64,000 bases of DNA from Streptomyces sp. NBC_01304. GTDB lineage: Bacteria; Actinomycetota; Actinomycetes; Streptomycetales; Streptomycetaceae. The first letter of the stretch is position 1, and every line of letters begins with the position of its first letter. The notes below the pieces were generated by a model. It saw nothing but the letters and a program-made list of their open reading frames with translations. It was not told the DNA's origin and did no database searches. The position numbers and the translations under genes are program-made. This document shows, in pieces, positions 9,585 to 17,606 of the stretch. The DNA is taken from the NCBI RefSeq assembly GCF_035975855.1, contig NZ_CP109055.1, forward strand, positions 992,001 to 1,056,000, in the 5' to 3' direction.

Positions 9585-10721
9585 GTGAAAGTTCGCACCA
9601 GAAGCTCGGCGATCATCGGCACCCTCTGCCTCGTTGCTTCCCTCGCCCTGACCGCGGCGTACGCCGACGAACCCGCCGCTCCGCGCCAGGCCCCCGAGGT
9701 CGTGCTCAAGCAAGTGGCCACGGCCCAGAATCCGACCGCCGGGGCCGCCGGCCCCGGTGGCACGCTCTGGCTGGCCGAACGCGCGGGCACCGTAAGGGTC
9801 CTGGGCAAATCCGGGCTCGGCAAGCCCGTCCTGGACATCTCCGCCGAGACCACCACCGACGGCGAACGCGGGCTGCTCGGCATCGCGTTCGACAAGAAGT
9901 TCGCGCACTTCTACATCTCGTACACGAATCTCGAAGGCACCAGCACGGTGGACGAGTTCGCGGTACGGCACGGCAAGATCCAGCCGTCCACCCGGCGCAC
10001 CGTCCTCACCCAGACCCAGCCGTACGCGAACCACAACGGCGGCGACATCAAGATCGGCCCCGACGGCTACCTCTACATCGCGTTCGGCGACGGCGGCTCG
10101 GGCGGCGACCCGCACGGCAACGGGCAGAACCTCGACACCCTGCTCGGCAAGCTGCTGCGGATCGACCCGCGCGGCGCCAAGCCGTACGCGATCCCGGCGG
10201 ACAACCCGTTCGTCGGCGACCCCAAGGCGAAGGACGAGATCTGGGCGTACGGCCTGCGCAACCCTTGGCGGTTCTCCTTCGACGCGGCCACCGGCGACCT
10301 GCTGATCGGTGACGTCGGCCAGAGCGCCTGGGAGGAGATCGACTGGGCCCCGGCGAAGAGCAAGGGCGGCGAGAACTACGGCTGGTCCGCGATGGAGGGC
10401 AACCATCCCTTCCGGGACGGCACGGAGCCCGCGAACCACGTGCCACCGGTCCACGAGTACGACCGCACCGGCCTGGGCTGCTCGGTGACCGGCGGATACG
10501 TCTACCGCGGCAAGGCGATCCCGGACCTCAAGGGGCAGTACGTCTTCAGCGACTACTGCGACGGCACCCTCCGCGCCCTGCAGATGAAGAACGGAGAGGT
10601 GACCGGCCAGAGCGACCTCAAGGTCAACGGCGGCGAGGTCATCTCGTTCGCGCAGGGCGGCAACGGCGAGCTGTACGTACTCGCCCTCGGCGGCAACGTC
10701 TCGCGCATCGACCCGGCGTAA
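9585..10721 (+). CDS. secreted PQQ-dependent sugar dehydrogenase (sorbosone dehydrogenase-like)
   Basis: 378-residue exported six-bladed beta-propeller of the soluble glucose/sorbosone dehydrogenase family, which oxidises aldoses extracellularly with PQQ. The GTG at 9585 sits 6 bp after a perfect AGGAGG (9573-9578) and opens a Sec signal peptide (KVRTRSSAIIGTLCLVASLALTAAYA). Diagnostic motifs are WLAERAGTVRV, NHNGGDIKIGPDGYLYIAFGDGGSGGDPHG and YGLRNPWRFSFD; the last also supplies the conserved Arg of the propeller. Two Cys near the C-terminus (GLGCSVTGG, FSDYCDG) may form a disulfide. No PQQ biosynthesis genes are visible in the window. Monocistronic. Confidence 0.88.
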   Translation: MKVRTRSSAIIGTLCLVASLALTAAYADEPAAPRQAPEVVLKQVATAQNPTAGAAGPGGTLWLAERAGTVRVLGKSGLGKPVLDISAETTTDGERGLLGIAFDKKFAHFYISYTNLEGTSTVDEFAVRHGKIQPSTRRTVLTQTQPYANHNGGDIKIGPDGYLYIAFGDGGSGGDPHGNGQNLDTLLGKLLRIDPRGAKPYAIPADNPFVGDPKAKDEIWAYGLRNPWRFSFDAATGDLLIGDVGQSAWEEIDWAPAKSKGGENYGWSAMEGNHPFRDGTEPANHVPPVHEYDRTGLGCSVTGGYVYRGKAIPDLKGQYVFSDYCDGTLRALQMKNGEVTGQSDLKVNGGEVISFAQGGNGELYVLALGGNVSRIDPA

Positions 10722-10889
10722 CCGCTGGCGGGGCTCACAGCTCCTTGTGCCGCTCAAGGGCAAGGCCCCGCCGGGTCGCCGCTCGGAGGAGTGAGCTTCC
10801 AGCCGTCGGGCATCACTGCGGGAACGTCTCCGCAGTGGCGTCCGGCAAGTGACGCCCACTCCTCCTCCGCAGCGACCGTGACGGGCACT

Positions 10890-11210
10890 TCAACGATGCA
10901 GCCCTCCACGCCTGGTGGGACGCGGGCCCACGCGACCGCGCGGTCGTCGCGGGAGGCGGGCCCGGAAGCTGAGCACCAGGTAGCCGACCAGGGCGGCGGG
11001 CAGGAGGACTGCGGCGACCAGCGTCGTACGCAAGAGGACGTCGGTCAAGGACAGAGCTGTTTCCCAGCCGTGCGGCAGGCCCATGAGGATCATGGACATG
11101 AGCAGCGAGACGGCGAGCGACCCGAGCACGGCGACGACCAGCCAGACCAGCCAGCCGGGGACGCGACTGCCCTGGTCCACCCGCCGCGCCCTCGCGAAAT
11201 CTCGACTCAC
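10890..11210 (-). CDS. small two-helix membrane protein
   Basis: 106 residues from a GTG at 11210, preceded by a purine-rich GGGGGCGGTGGGGG run. Two hydrophobic helices (about residues 18-46 and 60-82) are separated by a short loop HGWETALSLTD and followed by a basic Arg-rich tail, suggesting a cytoplasmic C-terminus. I do not recognise a family. It lies convergent to the sugar dehydrogenase and is followed upstream, on the same strand, by the nitronate monooxygenase gene. Confidence 0.6.
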   Translation of the reverse strand: MSRDFARARRVDQGSRVPGWLVWLVVAVLGSLAVSLLMSMILMGLPHGWETALSLTDVLLRTTLVAAVLLPAALVGYLVLSFRARLPRRPRGRVGPRPTRRGGLHR

Positions 11211-11304
11211 TGCGCCCCCACCGCCCCCGCGTCGATTCGTGGGTGCAGTGTCGCGCATGGTCGGCATCAACCGACACGTCGGGCAGATACCGAATACGTT
11301 GCAG

Positions 11305-12300
11305 TCAACTGCCCTCACCCCGCCGGTCGTTCGGCCGGTGCCGGCCGGCCCTGGCCAGCGCCTCCTCGGCCTGGACGGCCAGGGTGGTGACGAGATCGGC
11401 CGCCGACGGCAGATCCGTGATGAGGTCGACCGCCTCGCCCGCCCACACCGGCAGGGAAGTGATCGCCCCGCGTGCCACGTCGTCCTGGTAGTCCTGCCTG
11501 GCCTGCGCGTCACCCGCCAACTCGGCCTCCCTGCCCCGCCAGCGGTCGAGATAGGGGTGGCCGAGCGTACGGGCGGTGTACTTGTGCGTCGGCCAGCGCG
11601 CGCCGCGGGCGACGTCCAGCACGGCGCTGCGCTCGGTGTCCTGACCACGTCCCTCGACGATCGCCTGCCTGACCGACGGGTCGACCAGGGCCTCGGCGGT
11701 GGCCTGGAAGCGGGTGCCGATGAGCGCTCCGGCCGCGCCCAGGGCCAGCGCGGCGGCCACGCCCCGGCCGTCGGCGATCCCGCCGGCCGCCAACACCGGT
11801 ACCGGCGCCGCGAGATCCACCACGAGCGGCACGAACGGCAGCGTCGACCGCCCGTGCCGGGCACCATGCCCACCGCTCTCTGTTCCCTGCGCCACGATGA
11901 CATCGGCCCCCACGTCCACGGCCCGTCTCGCCTCCTCCAGATCGGTGACCTGGACGATCAGCACCGCGTCCGACCGGCGGATCCGCTCGACGAACGGGCC
12001 GGGATCACCGAAGGACAACATCACCGCCGCAGGGTTGAACTCCAGTGCCTGCTCCACCGCTTCGGCGTCGATGGCCCAGCTCAGAAAGCCGACACCCCAC
12101 GGCTCGTCGGTGCCCTCCGCGACGAGTGCCAACTCGCGCTCCAGCCAGGCCCGTTCCCCGTACCCACCGCCCAGCATCCCGAGGCCGCCGGCCCGGGAGA
12201 CGGCCGCGGCCAGCGCGCCCCCGGCCGAACCACCCATCGGCGCCAGCACAATCGGGTGTCGTATGCCCAGCGACTCCGTCAACTCCGTCAATAACGCCAT
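11305..12300 (-). CDS. nitronate monooxygenase (NMO/2-nitropropane dioxygenase family)
   Basis: 331-residue FMN-dependent TIM-barrel enzyme that oxidises nitronates to carbonyl compounds and nitrite. Starting at ATG 12300 the N-terminus reads IRHPIVLAPMGGSAGGALAAAVSRAGGLG, the canonical NMO opening. VIVAQGTESGGHGARHG (about residues 135-151) carries the conserved His and Gly cluster, and PVLAAGGIADGRGVAAALALGA with AGALIGTRF forms the FMN-phosphate site. The in-frame extension to 12462 runs through repeated GRAGSIGRAGSIG and is non-coding in style. Physiologically it protects against toxic nitro compounds such as propionate-3-nitronate. Confidence 0.9.
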   Translation of the reverse strand: MALLTELTESLGIRHPIVLAPMGGSAGGALAAAVSRAGGLGMLGGGYGERAWLERELALVAEGTDEPWGVGFLSWAIDAEAVEQALEFNPAAVMLSFGDPGPFVERIRRSDAVLIVQVTDLEEARRAVDVGADVIVAQGTESGGHGARHGRSTLPFVPLVVDLAAPVPVLAAGGIADGRGVAAALALGAAGALIGTRFQATAEALVDPSVRQAIVEGRGQDTERSAVLDVARGARWPTHKYTARTLGHPYLDRWRGREAELAGDAQARQDYQDDVARGAITSLPVWAGEAVDLITDLPSAADLVTTLAVQAEEALARAGRHRPNDRRGEGS

Positions 12301-12374
12301 GGCTCCATCTTCGCTGCCGGGCCGACGGACAGAGTCACCGCTCCCCGCACCCGCGCGCAGAAGGGGGAACGCAC

Positions 12375-13145
12375 CTATTGACCCAGCCCTCCCGATTGAC
12401 CCAGCCCTCCCGATCGAGCGTGGTCCCGCCCGCCGCTCCGGGCGGCCAGGCTCTGCCGCCATTGCTCCGTGACCCCTCGCAGGGCCTCGCCCACGAGAAG
12501 AACGAACTCTGCGGAGTCCCCCAAGCGGGCCCCGGCCGGGGTTGCGGCACCGAAGATCTCAGCTGCGCGCTCAAAGGCGGCGGCCAAGGCCTCGTTCATG
12601 TGCACCGTGGCAAGGGTGGCCCGGAGCATGATCTCGTCGTCGACGACGTAGCATTCGCGGCGCCCGCCGGGAACCCGTTCCCGCCTGATCATTCCCTGTT
12701 GTTCGAGGAAAGTGACGGCATACGAGACCGAGGCCGGGCTGACCCGAAGCCGTTGGACCAGGTCGACGGCGGTGAGAGCGCCCGAGTCGGTGAGGTAGAG
12801 GCAGACCAGCACCCGGGCCGCCATCCGGGGCAGCCCCTGCTGTTCGAGGAGAGTGGCGAAGGACTCCGTGACGTCCTGGACCGCCTGGGGGTCCCGCCCG
12901 TGCCCGTCGTCGGTGACCGGCGGCGCCGGAGGATGTGGCTGCTTGCGCCGACGTGCACGATCCCGGGCGGCGGCGTGCGCCCGGTCCGCCCCGTAGCCGT
13001 CGGCGCCGCCGTTGCGGGTGACCTCCCGCATGACGGTCGAGGCGGGCCGCCCCAGGCGCCGGCCGATCTCCGTGTATCCGAGCCCCCGGGCCAGATCCGC
13101 CGCGATGTGCTGACGGTCCTCGTGGGTGAGCCTGTCTCCGGGCAT
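12375..13145 (-). CDS. GbsR/MarR-family regulator with N-terminal IS30-type HTH
   Basis: 256 residues. The N-terminal part (about 5-50: RLTHEDRQHIAADLARGLGYTEIGRRLGRPASTVMREV) is a helix-turn-helix of the HTH_38 type otherwise known from IS30 transposases. The C-terminal two-thirds is a GbsR/MarR winged helix (LPRMAARVLVCLYLTDSGALTAVDLVQRL, then SVSYAVTFLEQQGMIRRERVPGGRRE) with a helical dimerisation tail. Start 13145 has GGAGG 9 bp upstream. No transposase catalytic domain follows, so this is a regulator. The last 12 residues are a perfect hexapeptide duplication, SGGLGQSGGLGQ. Palindromic ATTGCAAT sites lie 80-140 bp upstream and may be autoregulatory. Confidence 0.85.
   Translation of the reverse strand: MPGDRLTHEDRQHIAADLARGLGYTEIGRRLGRPASTVMREVTRNGGADGYGADRAHAAARDRARRRKQPHPPAPPVTDDGHGRDPQAVQDVTESFATLLEQQGLPRMAARVLVCLYLTDSGALTAVDLVQRLRVSPASVSYAVTFLEQQGMIRRERVPGGRRECYVVDDEIMLRATLATVHMNEALAAAFERAAEIFGAATPAGARLGDSAEFVLLVGEALRGVTEQWRQSLAARSGGRDHARSGGLGQSGGLGQ
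12378..12413. repeat. 18-bp tandem duplication at the 3' end of the GbsR/MarR gene
   Basis: TTGACCCAGCCCTCCCGA occurs twice in perfect tandem (12378-12395, 12396-12413). It is in frame and adds one SGGLGQ unit to the end of the regulator. Looks like replication slippage. Confidence 0.9.
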
Positions 13146-13225
13146 CGGTACCCGCCTCCGATCTGTCGGCATGCGCGGAGCTCGGCTCCCGCACATCTCG
13201 CCCAGCAGTGTGCGTTCAGCCGACG

Positions 13226-13282
13226 TCCATTGCAATGGAGATCCTGAACCGCCCTTGCATTCAGCGTCATTGTCATTGCAAT
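13226..13282. promoter_or_regulatory. candidate GbsR/MarR operators (ATTGCAAT palindromes)
   Basis: The 357 bp between the regulator start (13145) and the first recognisable coding remnant (13503) hold two palindromic sites: TCCATTGCAATGGA (13226-13239, perfect 14 bp) and a second ATTGCAAT core at 13275-13282, 46 bp apart centre to centre. A half-like TTGCATT lies between them. The region is AT-richer than its surroundings. A good candidate for autoregulation and for control of the rightward genes; no other feature seen here apart from a short ATG frame with an RBS at 13451. Confidence 0.5.
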
Positions 13283-13502
13283 AAAGACTCCAACTACCCT
13301 TCGGAGCAGGACAGTTGAATCATCAATACCTGTTGACCGGGTGATGAACGCAATATAGCGTCGCCGACGTTCAGTGATTCCCGAATGATTCTTGGGCCCG
13401 GGTGGCACCGAGTCGCGCAGACCGAGCACTGCACGCTGAGGAGATTCACGATGGGTCAGAACAACGGCGGCTTCCCGTCGATGCGGCGGGACACGATCTT
13501 CC

Positions 13503-13661
13503 CAATTCGGCTGGTTCGGCGGCACCGGCACCGCCGCATACGCCGACCCGGTCAACCAGATCACCGGAGTCCTGCTCACCCAGGTCGGGCTGTCCACGCC
13601 GGATTCGCCGCGTGCCATGACCGATTTCTGGACCACGCTCCACCAGGCCGTCGACGACTGA
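13503..13661 (+). pseudogene. C-terminal remnant of a serine hydrolase (class C beta-lactamase family)
   Basis: This 159-bp open stretch encodes QFGWFGGTGTAAYADP...GVLLTQVGLSTPDSPRAMTDFWTTLHQAVDD and a stop. That is the usual ending of Streptomyces serine hydrolases of the beta-lactamase/EstB group (FGWxGGxGTxxYxDP, GVLLTQ, DFWTxxYQAxDD). No SxxK-bearing N-terminal part precedes it in any frame. Instead an ATG at 13451 with an upstream AGGAG begins a different frame (GQNNGGFPSMRRDTIFP) that runs into it. I read this as a deletion or frameshift relic of about 350 missing residues. Confidence 0.7.
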
Positions 13662-13703
13662 TACGGCGACGGCCATTTCCTACAGCTCCGAGAGGACAGC
13701 AAC

Positions 13704-14249
13704 ATGAGAAAGCTCATCGAGACGACGTTCATCACGCTGGACGGTGTCGTCTCCTCGCCGGAGAAGTTCGCCGCGCCCTACTTCGACGAGGAGTACGCCG
13801 AATACGCGAGGGAGCTGCTCTTCGCCGCGGACGCCCTGCTGCTGGGGCGGAAAACCTACGAGATCTTCGCCCCGGTCTGGCCGAACATGGAAGAGGTCGA
13901 GGGCGAGTACGCGGTACGGATGAACAGCCTGCCCAAGTACGTCGCATCCCGGACCCTGACGAACGCCGACGTCACGTGGAACGCCACGGTCATCGACGGC
14001 GACGTCGCCAAGGAGGTCGCCCGGCTCAAGGAACAACCCGGTCAGAACATCCTGAAGTTCAGCACCGGCGATCTCGACCGCACGCTGCTCGCGCACAAGC
14101 TCGTCGACGAGTACCACTTCTGGATGTTCCCCGTCATCGCCGGCAGCGGCGACCGCCTCCTGGCCAGCATCGACACCACGCACCTGCAACTCACGAGGAC
14201 CACACCACTCGCATCCGGCGTCGTCGTCCTGACCTACACCCCCAAGTAG
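13704..14249 (+). CDS. dihydrofolate reductase-family protein (RibD C-terminal fold)
   Basis: 181 residues. The N-terminal MRKLIETTFITLDGVVSSPEKF and the following LLFAADALLLGRKTYEIFAPVWP are characteristic of the RibD-C/YyaP-like branch of the DHFR fold. The C-terminal LLAHKLVDEYHFWMFPVIAGSGDRLL supplies the nucleotide-binding G-x-G region. Such proteins are NADPH-dependent reductases of unknown substrate and are not the housekeeping DHFR. ATG 13704 has a GAGAGGACAGCAAC leader. A paralogue follows 47 bp downstream. Confidence 0.88.
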   Translation: MRKLIETTFITLDGVVSSPEKFAAPYFDEEYAEYARELLFAADALLLGRKTYEIFAPVWPNMEEVEGEYAVRMNSLPKYVASRTLTNADVTWNATVIDGDVAKEVARLKEQPGQNILKFSTGDLDRTLLAHKLVDEYHFWMFPVIAGSGDRLLASIDTTHLQLTRTTPLASGVVVLTYTPK

Positions 14250-14296
14250 GCAAAGACCGCCCCTGTGACACCTGCATACGGGAAGGCAGAAACACC

Positions 14297-14914
14297 ATGA
14301 CCATCGTTACCGCAAACCTCGCCATTTCACTGGACGGATTCACCGCAGGCCCCGACCAGAGCCTCGAGCACCCCTTCGGCACGGGATGCAAGGAGGCCCT
14401 TACCTCCTGGATGTTCGAGACGGACCAGCCTGGGCGGGAGGCCGACGCGCAGCTCCGCGCGGCGCTGCACGAGAACACCGGCGCGCACATCATGGGGCGG
14501 AACATGTTCAGTCCCGGCCGCGGCGAATGGGACGAGAGCTGGACGGGGTGGTGGGGACCCGAACCGCCGTACCACGCACCGGTCTTCGTCCTCACCCATC
14601 ACGAGCGGGCCCCGCTGGAGATGGCAGGCGGCACCACGTTCCACTTCGTCACCGGAGGCTTCGAAACCGCCCTCGAGCAGGCGGGAAAGGCCGCGGGCGG
14701 CAAGAACATCGAGATCGCGGGCGGCGCGGCGACAGTACGTCAGTACCTGGCCGCGGGGCTGCTCGACGAGTTGGTGCTGCACCTGGTGCCCGCGGTGCTC
14801 GGCGCGGGCGAGCGTCTCTGGGACGACCTCGCCGGTCTGGCCCTGACGCCGACCGAAGTGATCAGTTCGCCGACCGTCACGCATCTGCGCTATCGGACCG
14901 TACGGCCGTCGTGA
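14297..14914 (+). CDS. dihydrofolate reductase-family protein (RibD C-terminal fold), second copy
   Basis: 205 residues, same fold as the preceding gene but only distantly similar. Motifs: TANLAISLDGFTAGPDQSLEHP at the N-terminus, GAHIMGRNMFSPGRGEWDESW, APVFVLTHHERAPLEM, IEIAGGAATVRQYLAAGLLDELVLHLVPAVLGAGERLWDD. The last two segments are the NADPH-binding and strand-forming parts typical of the family. ATG 14297 follows GGAAGGCAG. Probably co-transcribed with its neighbour, since the two are adjacent on the same strand with a small gap. Confidence 0.88.
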   Translation: MTIVTANLAISLDGFTAGPDQSLEHPFGTGCKEALTSWMFETDQPGREADAQLRAALHENTGAHIMGRNMFSPGRGEWDESWTGWWGPEPPYHAPVFVLTHHERAPLEMAGGTTFHFVTGGFETALEQAGKAAGGKNIEIAGGAATVRQYLAAGLLDELVLHLVPAVLGAGERLWDDLAGLALTPTEVISSPTVTHLRYRTVRPS

Positions 14915-14988
14915 CGCCAGGCGGACAGAAACGCTCACTCTTCACTTGATCTCGCCCGCACCAGTAGCGTCGCTCCTCGGAGGCTTCC

Positions 14989-15951
14989 ATGGCGACGCAC
15001 GCACGGCACGCGAAGCACGCAAGGCCGGCCCGACACGCACGGCGTACGCGAATGCCCTTGGTCTGCACGGCAGTTGGGGCAAGCGTCGCGGCCGGCCTGC
15101 TGCTGGTACCCGGGGCGTCCGGTACGCCCCCGTCCGACGAGGCCTGCGGCAGCGTGCGCCACAGCCTGCCGAGGGGTGACTGCGGCCCGTTCCGGCAAGT
15201 GTTCGCCGAGGACTTCAACGACGACGTGGTGCCGCTCGGCGCGTTCAGCGACTGCGATCACGACGTCGACACCAAGGAGGCCTACTGCGTCGGCCTGCCC
15301 GAGGACTACCGGGCAGCCTGGTGGGCATACCCCACCGGCTGGCCGGACACCGCCAAGTCCGGGGCGGACGGCAACACCGGGCGGGCCGTCGGCGGCGTCT
15401 ACCACCCCGAGGACACCCTCAGCGTCGGACCGGCCGACGACGGCAGCGGTGACGGCCGCCTGCACATCCGGCTGTGGCGTCCGCCGGACGGCGGCGACGT
15501 CCACTCCGCGGCGGTCGTGCCACGCGCCGTGATGGACCAGCGGTACGGCAAGTTCAGCGCACGACTGAAGGTCGTACAGCCGGCACCCGGATACAAGTCG
15601 GCCTGGCTGCACTACGGAGACGGCTGCGAGGCCGACTTCCCGGAGCAGAACTGGACCGACACCATCACCGCCTTCCACCACCCCTGCAGCGGCGAAGGGC
15701 AGGGCTACTTCCCCACCGGCGAGAGCTGGACCGACTGGCACACCGTGAGCACCGAATGGACGCCCGACAGCATCAAGTTCTACCTCGACGGACGGCTGGT
15801 CGGGCAGGACACCCGGAGCGTTCCCGACCAGCCCCTGGACTGGGTCCTGCAGAACGAGAGCGCCCTGTACGGCCCTTACGCCGCCCCCGGCTCCTCGGCG
15901 CAGCTCGACATCACCTGGGTCGCGGCGTACGCCTATGACGGAGCGCAGTAG
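14989..15951 (+). CDS. secreted glycoside hydrolase family 16 protein
   Basis: 320-residue exported enzyme of the GH16 beta-jelly-roll family (beta-1,3/1,4-glucanases, agarases and relatives). It begins with an unusually His/Arg-rich n-region (ATHARHAKHARPARHARRTR), then a hydrophobic core, with cleavage expected near GASG. The catalytic signature ExDxxE is present as EADFPE (E214, D216, E219). STEWTPDSIKFYLDGRLVG near residue 260 is the conserved strand after the active site. Several Cys (53, 65, 89, 100) suggest disulfides near the N-terminus. The RBS is GGAGG 9 bp before ATG 14989. Followed by a strong terminator. The substrate within GH16 cannot be told. Confidence 0.87.
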   Translation: MATHARHAKHARPARHARRTRMPLVCTAVGASVAAGLLLVPGASGTPPSDEACGSVRHSLPRGDCGPFRQVFAEDFNDDVVPLGAFSDCDHDVDTKEAYCVGLPEDYRAAWWAYPTGWPDTAKSGADGNTGRAVGGVYHPEDTLSVGPADDGSGDGRLHIRLWRPPDGGDVHSAAVVPRAVMDQRYGKFSARLKVVQPAPGYKSAWLHYGDGCEADFPEQNWTDTITAFHHPCSGEGQGYFPTGESWTDWHTVSTEWTPDSIKFYLDGRLVGQDTRSVPDQPLDWVLQNESALYGPYAAPGSSAQLDITWVAAYAYDGAQ

Positions 15952-15969
15952 TCGAGCAGCAGTAGTCGC

Positions 15970-16010
15970 GTAGGGGCCGGTGCCGGGCGGATCCCGGCAC
16001 CGGCCCCTAC
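15970..16010. terminator. strong bidirectional terminator hairpin
   Basis: Perfect 18-bp inverted repeat (15970-15987 with 15993-16010) and a 5-nt loop, between convergent GH16 and SDR genes. Confidence 0.85.
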
Positions 16011-16040
16011 CGCTCCATTACCGCTCCATTACCGCTCCAT
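16008..16040. repeat. three tandem copies of an 11-bp unit
   Basis: TACCGCTCCAT is repeated three times without change (16008-16018, 16019-16029, 16030-16040), starting inside the terminator arm and ending about 30 bp before the SDR stop codon. Confidence 0.9.
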
Positions 16041-16072
16041 CAGATCGACACCGGATCGGCGTCAGTTCGAGG

Positions 16073-16846
16073 TCAGTTCGACGTCAGCCCGCCGTCCACG
16101 GCCAGTGCCGAGCCCGTCGAGAACGAGGAGCGGTCGCTGCACAGCCAGAGCGCCGCCTGGGCGATCTCGACCGGGTCGGCCATCCGCTTCTGCATCTGCC
16201 GGGCGACGAATGCCTGCTCCAACTCCGGCTTGGCGTCCACGACTTGCTCGATCATCTCGGTGCGTGTGGTGCCCACCACGAGCGTGTTGATGCGGATGTT
16301 GTGCGCGGCGTACTCGGCCGCGGCCGCCCGGGTCATGCCGAGCACGGCGTGCTTGGCCGCGACGTAGGGCACCGGGGCGCCGGTGGCCACCATCGCGGCG
16401 GTGCTGGCCGTGTTGACGATGGCGCCCTTCCCCGCCTCGAGCATGACGGGGATCTGGGTGCGCAGACAGTTCCAGGTGCCGCGGACGTTCACGTCCATCG
16501 TGCGATCGAAGACTGCCTGGTCGAGCTCGTGCAGGGGTGACAGGTCGTCACCGGCGTATCCCGCGTTGTTGAACGCCGCGTCCAGGGCGCCGAAGTGCTC
16601 CTGCGTCGCGGCCACCGCCCGCCGGACATCTTCGGCGACTGAGATGTCGCCGACGCTGACCTCGGCGCGGCCTCCCGACTCCTTGATCTCCTCGGCGAGT
16701 TGCCGCAGGTTCTTCTCGCGCCGGGCCATGAGCAGCACGGCCGCCCCTTCGGCCGCGAACAGCCGGGCGGCGGCCTCGCCGATACCGCTGGACGCCCCGG
16801 TGATCATTACGGCCTTGCCTGCGAGCATTCCATTCGTGTCAGTCAT
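16073..16846 (-). CDS. SDR-family oxidoreductase
   Basis: 257-residue classical short-chain dehydrogenase/reductase. The Rossmann motif TGASSGIG is at residues 16-23, NNAG at 93-96, and the catalytic Ser148, Tyr161 and Lys165 (YVAAK) are in place. The C-terminal FSTGSALAVDGGLTSN is typical. Arg/Glu residues after strand 2 (ARREKN) suggest NADP(H) preference. Substrate unknown. Start ATG 16846; the next gene upstream on this strand is the response regulator 48 bp away. Confidence 0.9.
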   Translation of the reverse strand: MTDTNGMLAGKAVMITGASSGIGEAAARLFAAEGAAVLLMARREKNLRQLAEEIKESGGRAEVSVGDISVAEDVRRAVAATQEHFGALDAAFNNAGYAGDDLSPLHELDQAVFDRTMDVNVRGTWNCLRTQIPVMLEAGKGAIVNTASTAAMVATGAPVPYVAAKHAVLGMTRAAAAEYAAHNIRINTLVVGTTRTEMIEQVVDAKPELEQAFVARQMQKRMADPVEIAQAALWLCSDRSSFSTGSALAVDGGLTSN

Positions 16847-16894
16847 GTCGGCAAGTAAACCCGCTCACGTACGGCACCCTCACGGCGGCCGACG

Positions 16895-17572
16895 TCAGGG
16901 CCCCGGTGGGGACGAGCCCGGCGTGACCAGTCCGCTCTGATAGGCCGCGGCGACGGCCTGGGCCCGGTCCCGCAGGCCGAGCTTCAGCAGGATCCGCCCG
17001 AAGTGGGTCTTGACCGTGGCCTCGCCGATGAACAGATGGGCGGCGATCTCTGCGTTGGAGAGCCCGTGCGCGACCAGGACGAGGACCTCGCGCTCCCGGC
17101 CGGTGAGCGCTGCCAGCTCCTGCGGAGCGGGCCTGATCCGCTCCGGCCGGGCGGCGAACTCGGCCAGCAGATCGGCGGTCACCGAAGGATCCAGCCAGCC
17201 GTCCCCTTCGGCGAGCGCCCGTACCGCGCCGACCAGTTCGGCGGGGGCCGCGTCCTTGAGCAGAAACCCGGAGGCCCCGGCACGCAGCGCCTGATAGACG
17301 GCCTCACTGACGTTGTACGTCGTCAGCACGAGCACGCGGGCCTCGCCGGGGAAGGCGTCGGCGGTGATCCGGCGGGTGGCCTCGACCCCGTCCATGCCGG
17401 GCATCCGTACGTCCATGACGACGACCGTGGGGCGCAGTTCGGCTGCGAGGGCCACGGCTTCGCGGCCGTCGGCGGCCTCACCCACGACCTCGACGCCGTC
17501 CTCGCCGGTGAGCAGCATGGCGAGCGCGGAACGCACCATCGCCTGGTCGTCCGCGAGCAGCACCCGGATCAC
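16895..17572 (-). CDS. NarL/LuxR-type response regulator
   Basis: 225 residues from a GTG at 17572 with GGGAGGAC just upstream. The receiver domain (1-120) starts IRVLLADDQAMVRSAL with the acidic pair, and has the phospho-accepting Asp54 in VVVMDVRMPGMDG and Lys in LKDAAPAELVGAV. The C-terminal LuxR helix-turn-helix (about 160-215) reads LTGREREVLVLVAHGLSNAEIAAHLFIGEATVKTHFGRIL. Its cognate kinase is the next gene upstream, 34 bp away. A GTG start in the extended frame up to 17671 is not needed. Confidence 0.93.
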   Translation of the reverse strand: MIRVLLADDQAMVRSALAMLLTGEDGVEVVGEAADGREAVALAAELRPTVVVMDVRMPGMDGVEATRRITADAFPGEARVLVLTTYNVSEAVYQALRAGASGFLLKDAAPAELVGAVRALAEGDGWLDPSVTADLLAEFAARPERIRPAPQELAALTGREREVLVLVAHGLSNAEIAAHLFIGEATVKTHFGRILLKLGLRDRAQAVAAAYQSGLVTPGSSPPGP

Positions 17573-17606
17573 CGTTGTCCTCCCTGTGGCGTCGCGGCGC
17601 GAGCCG

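Noticed and set aside
10727..10772. Terminator after the sugar dehydrogenase
   Set aside because: GGCGGGGC/GCCCCGCC arms exist but are separated by 30 nt, so pairing is weak evidence.
10813..11277. 154-residue minus-strand frame overlapping the small membrane protein
   Set aside because: Arg/Pro-rich shadow product; the overlapping frame ending at 10890 has two clear membrane helices and a good start.
12990..13145. IS30-type transposase
   Set aside because: Only the N-terminal HTH matches; a GbsR/MarR domain follows instead of the DDE catalytic domain.
13385..14914. Long open frame joining the region before both RibD-like genes to the second one
   Set aside because: Most of its length is a shadow of the 13704-14249 gene in another frame; only the part from 14297 is real coding sequence.
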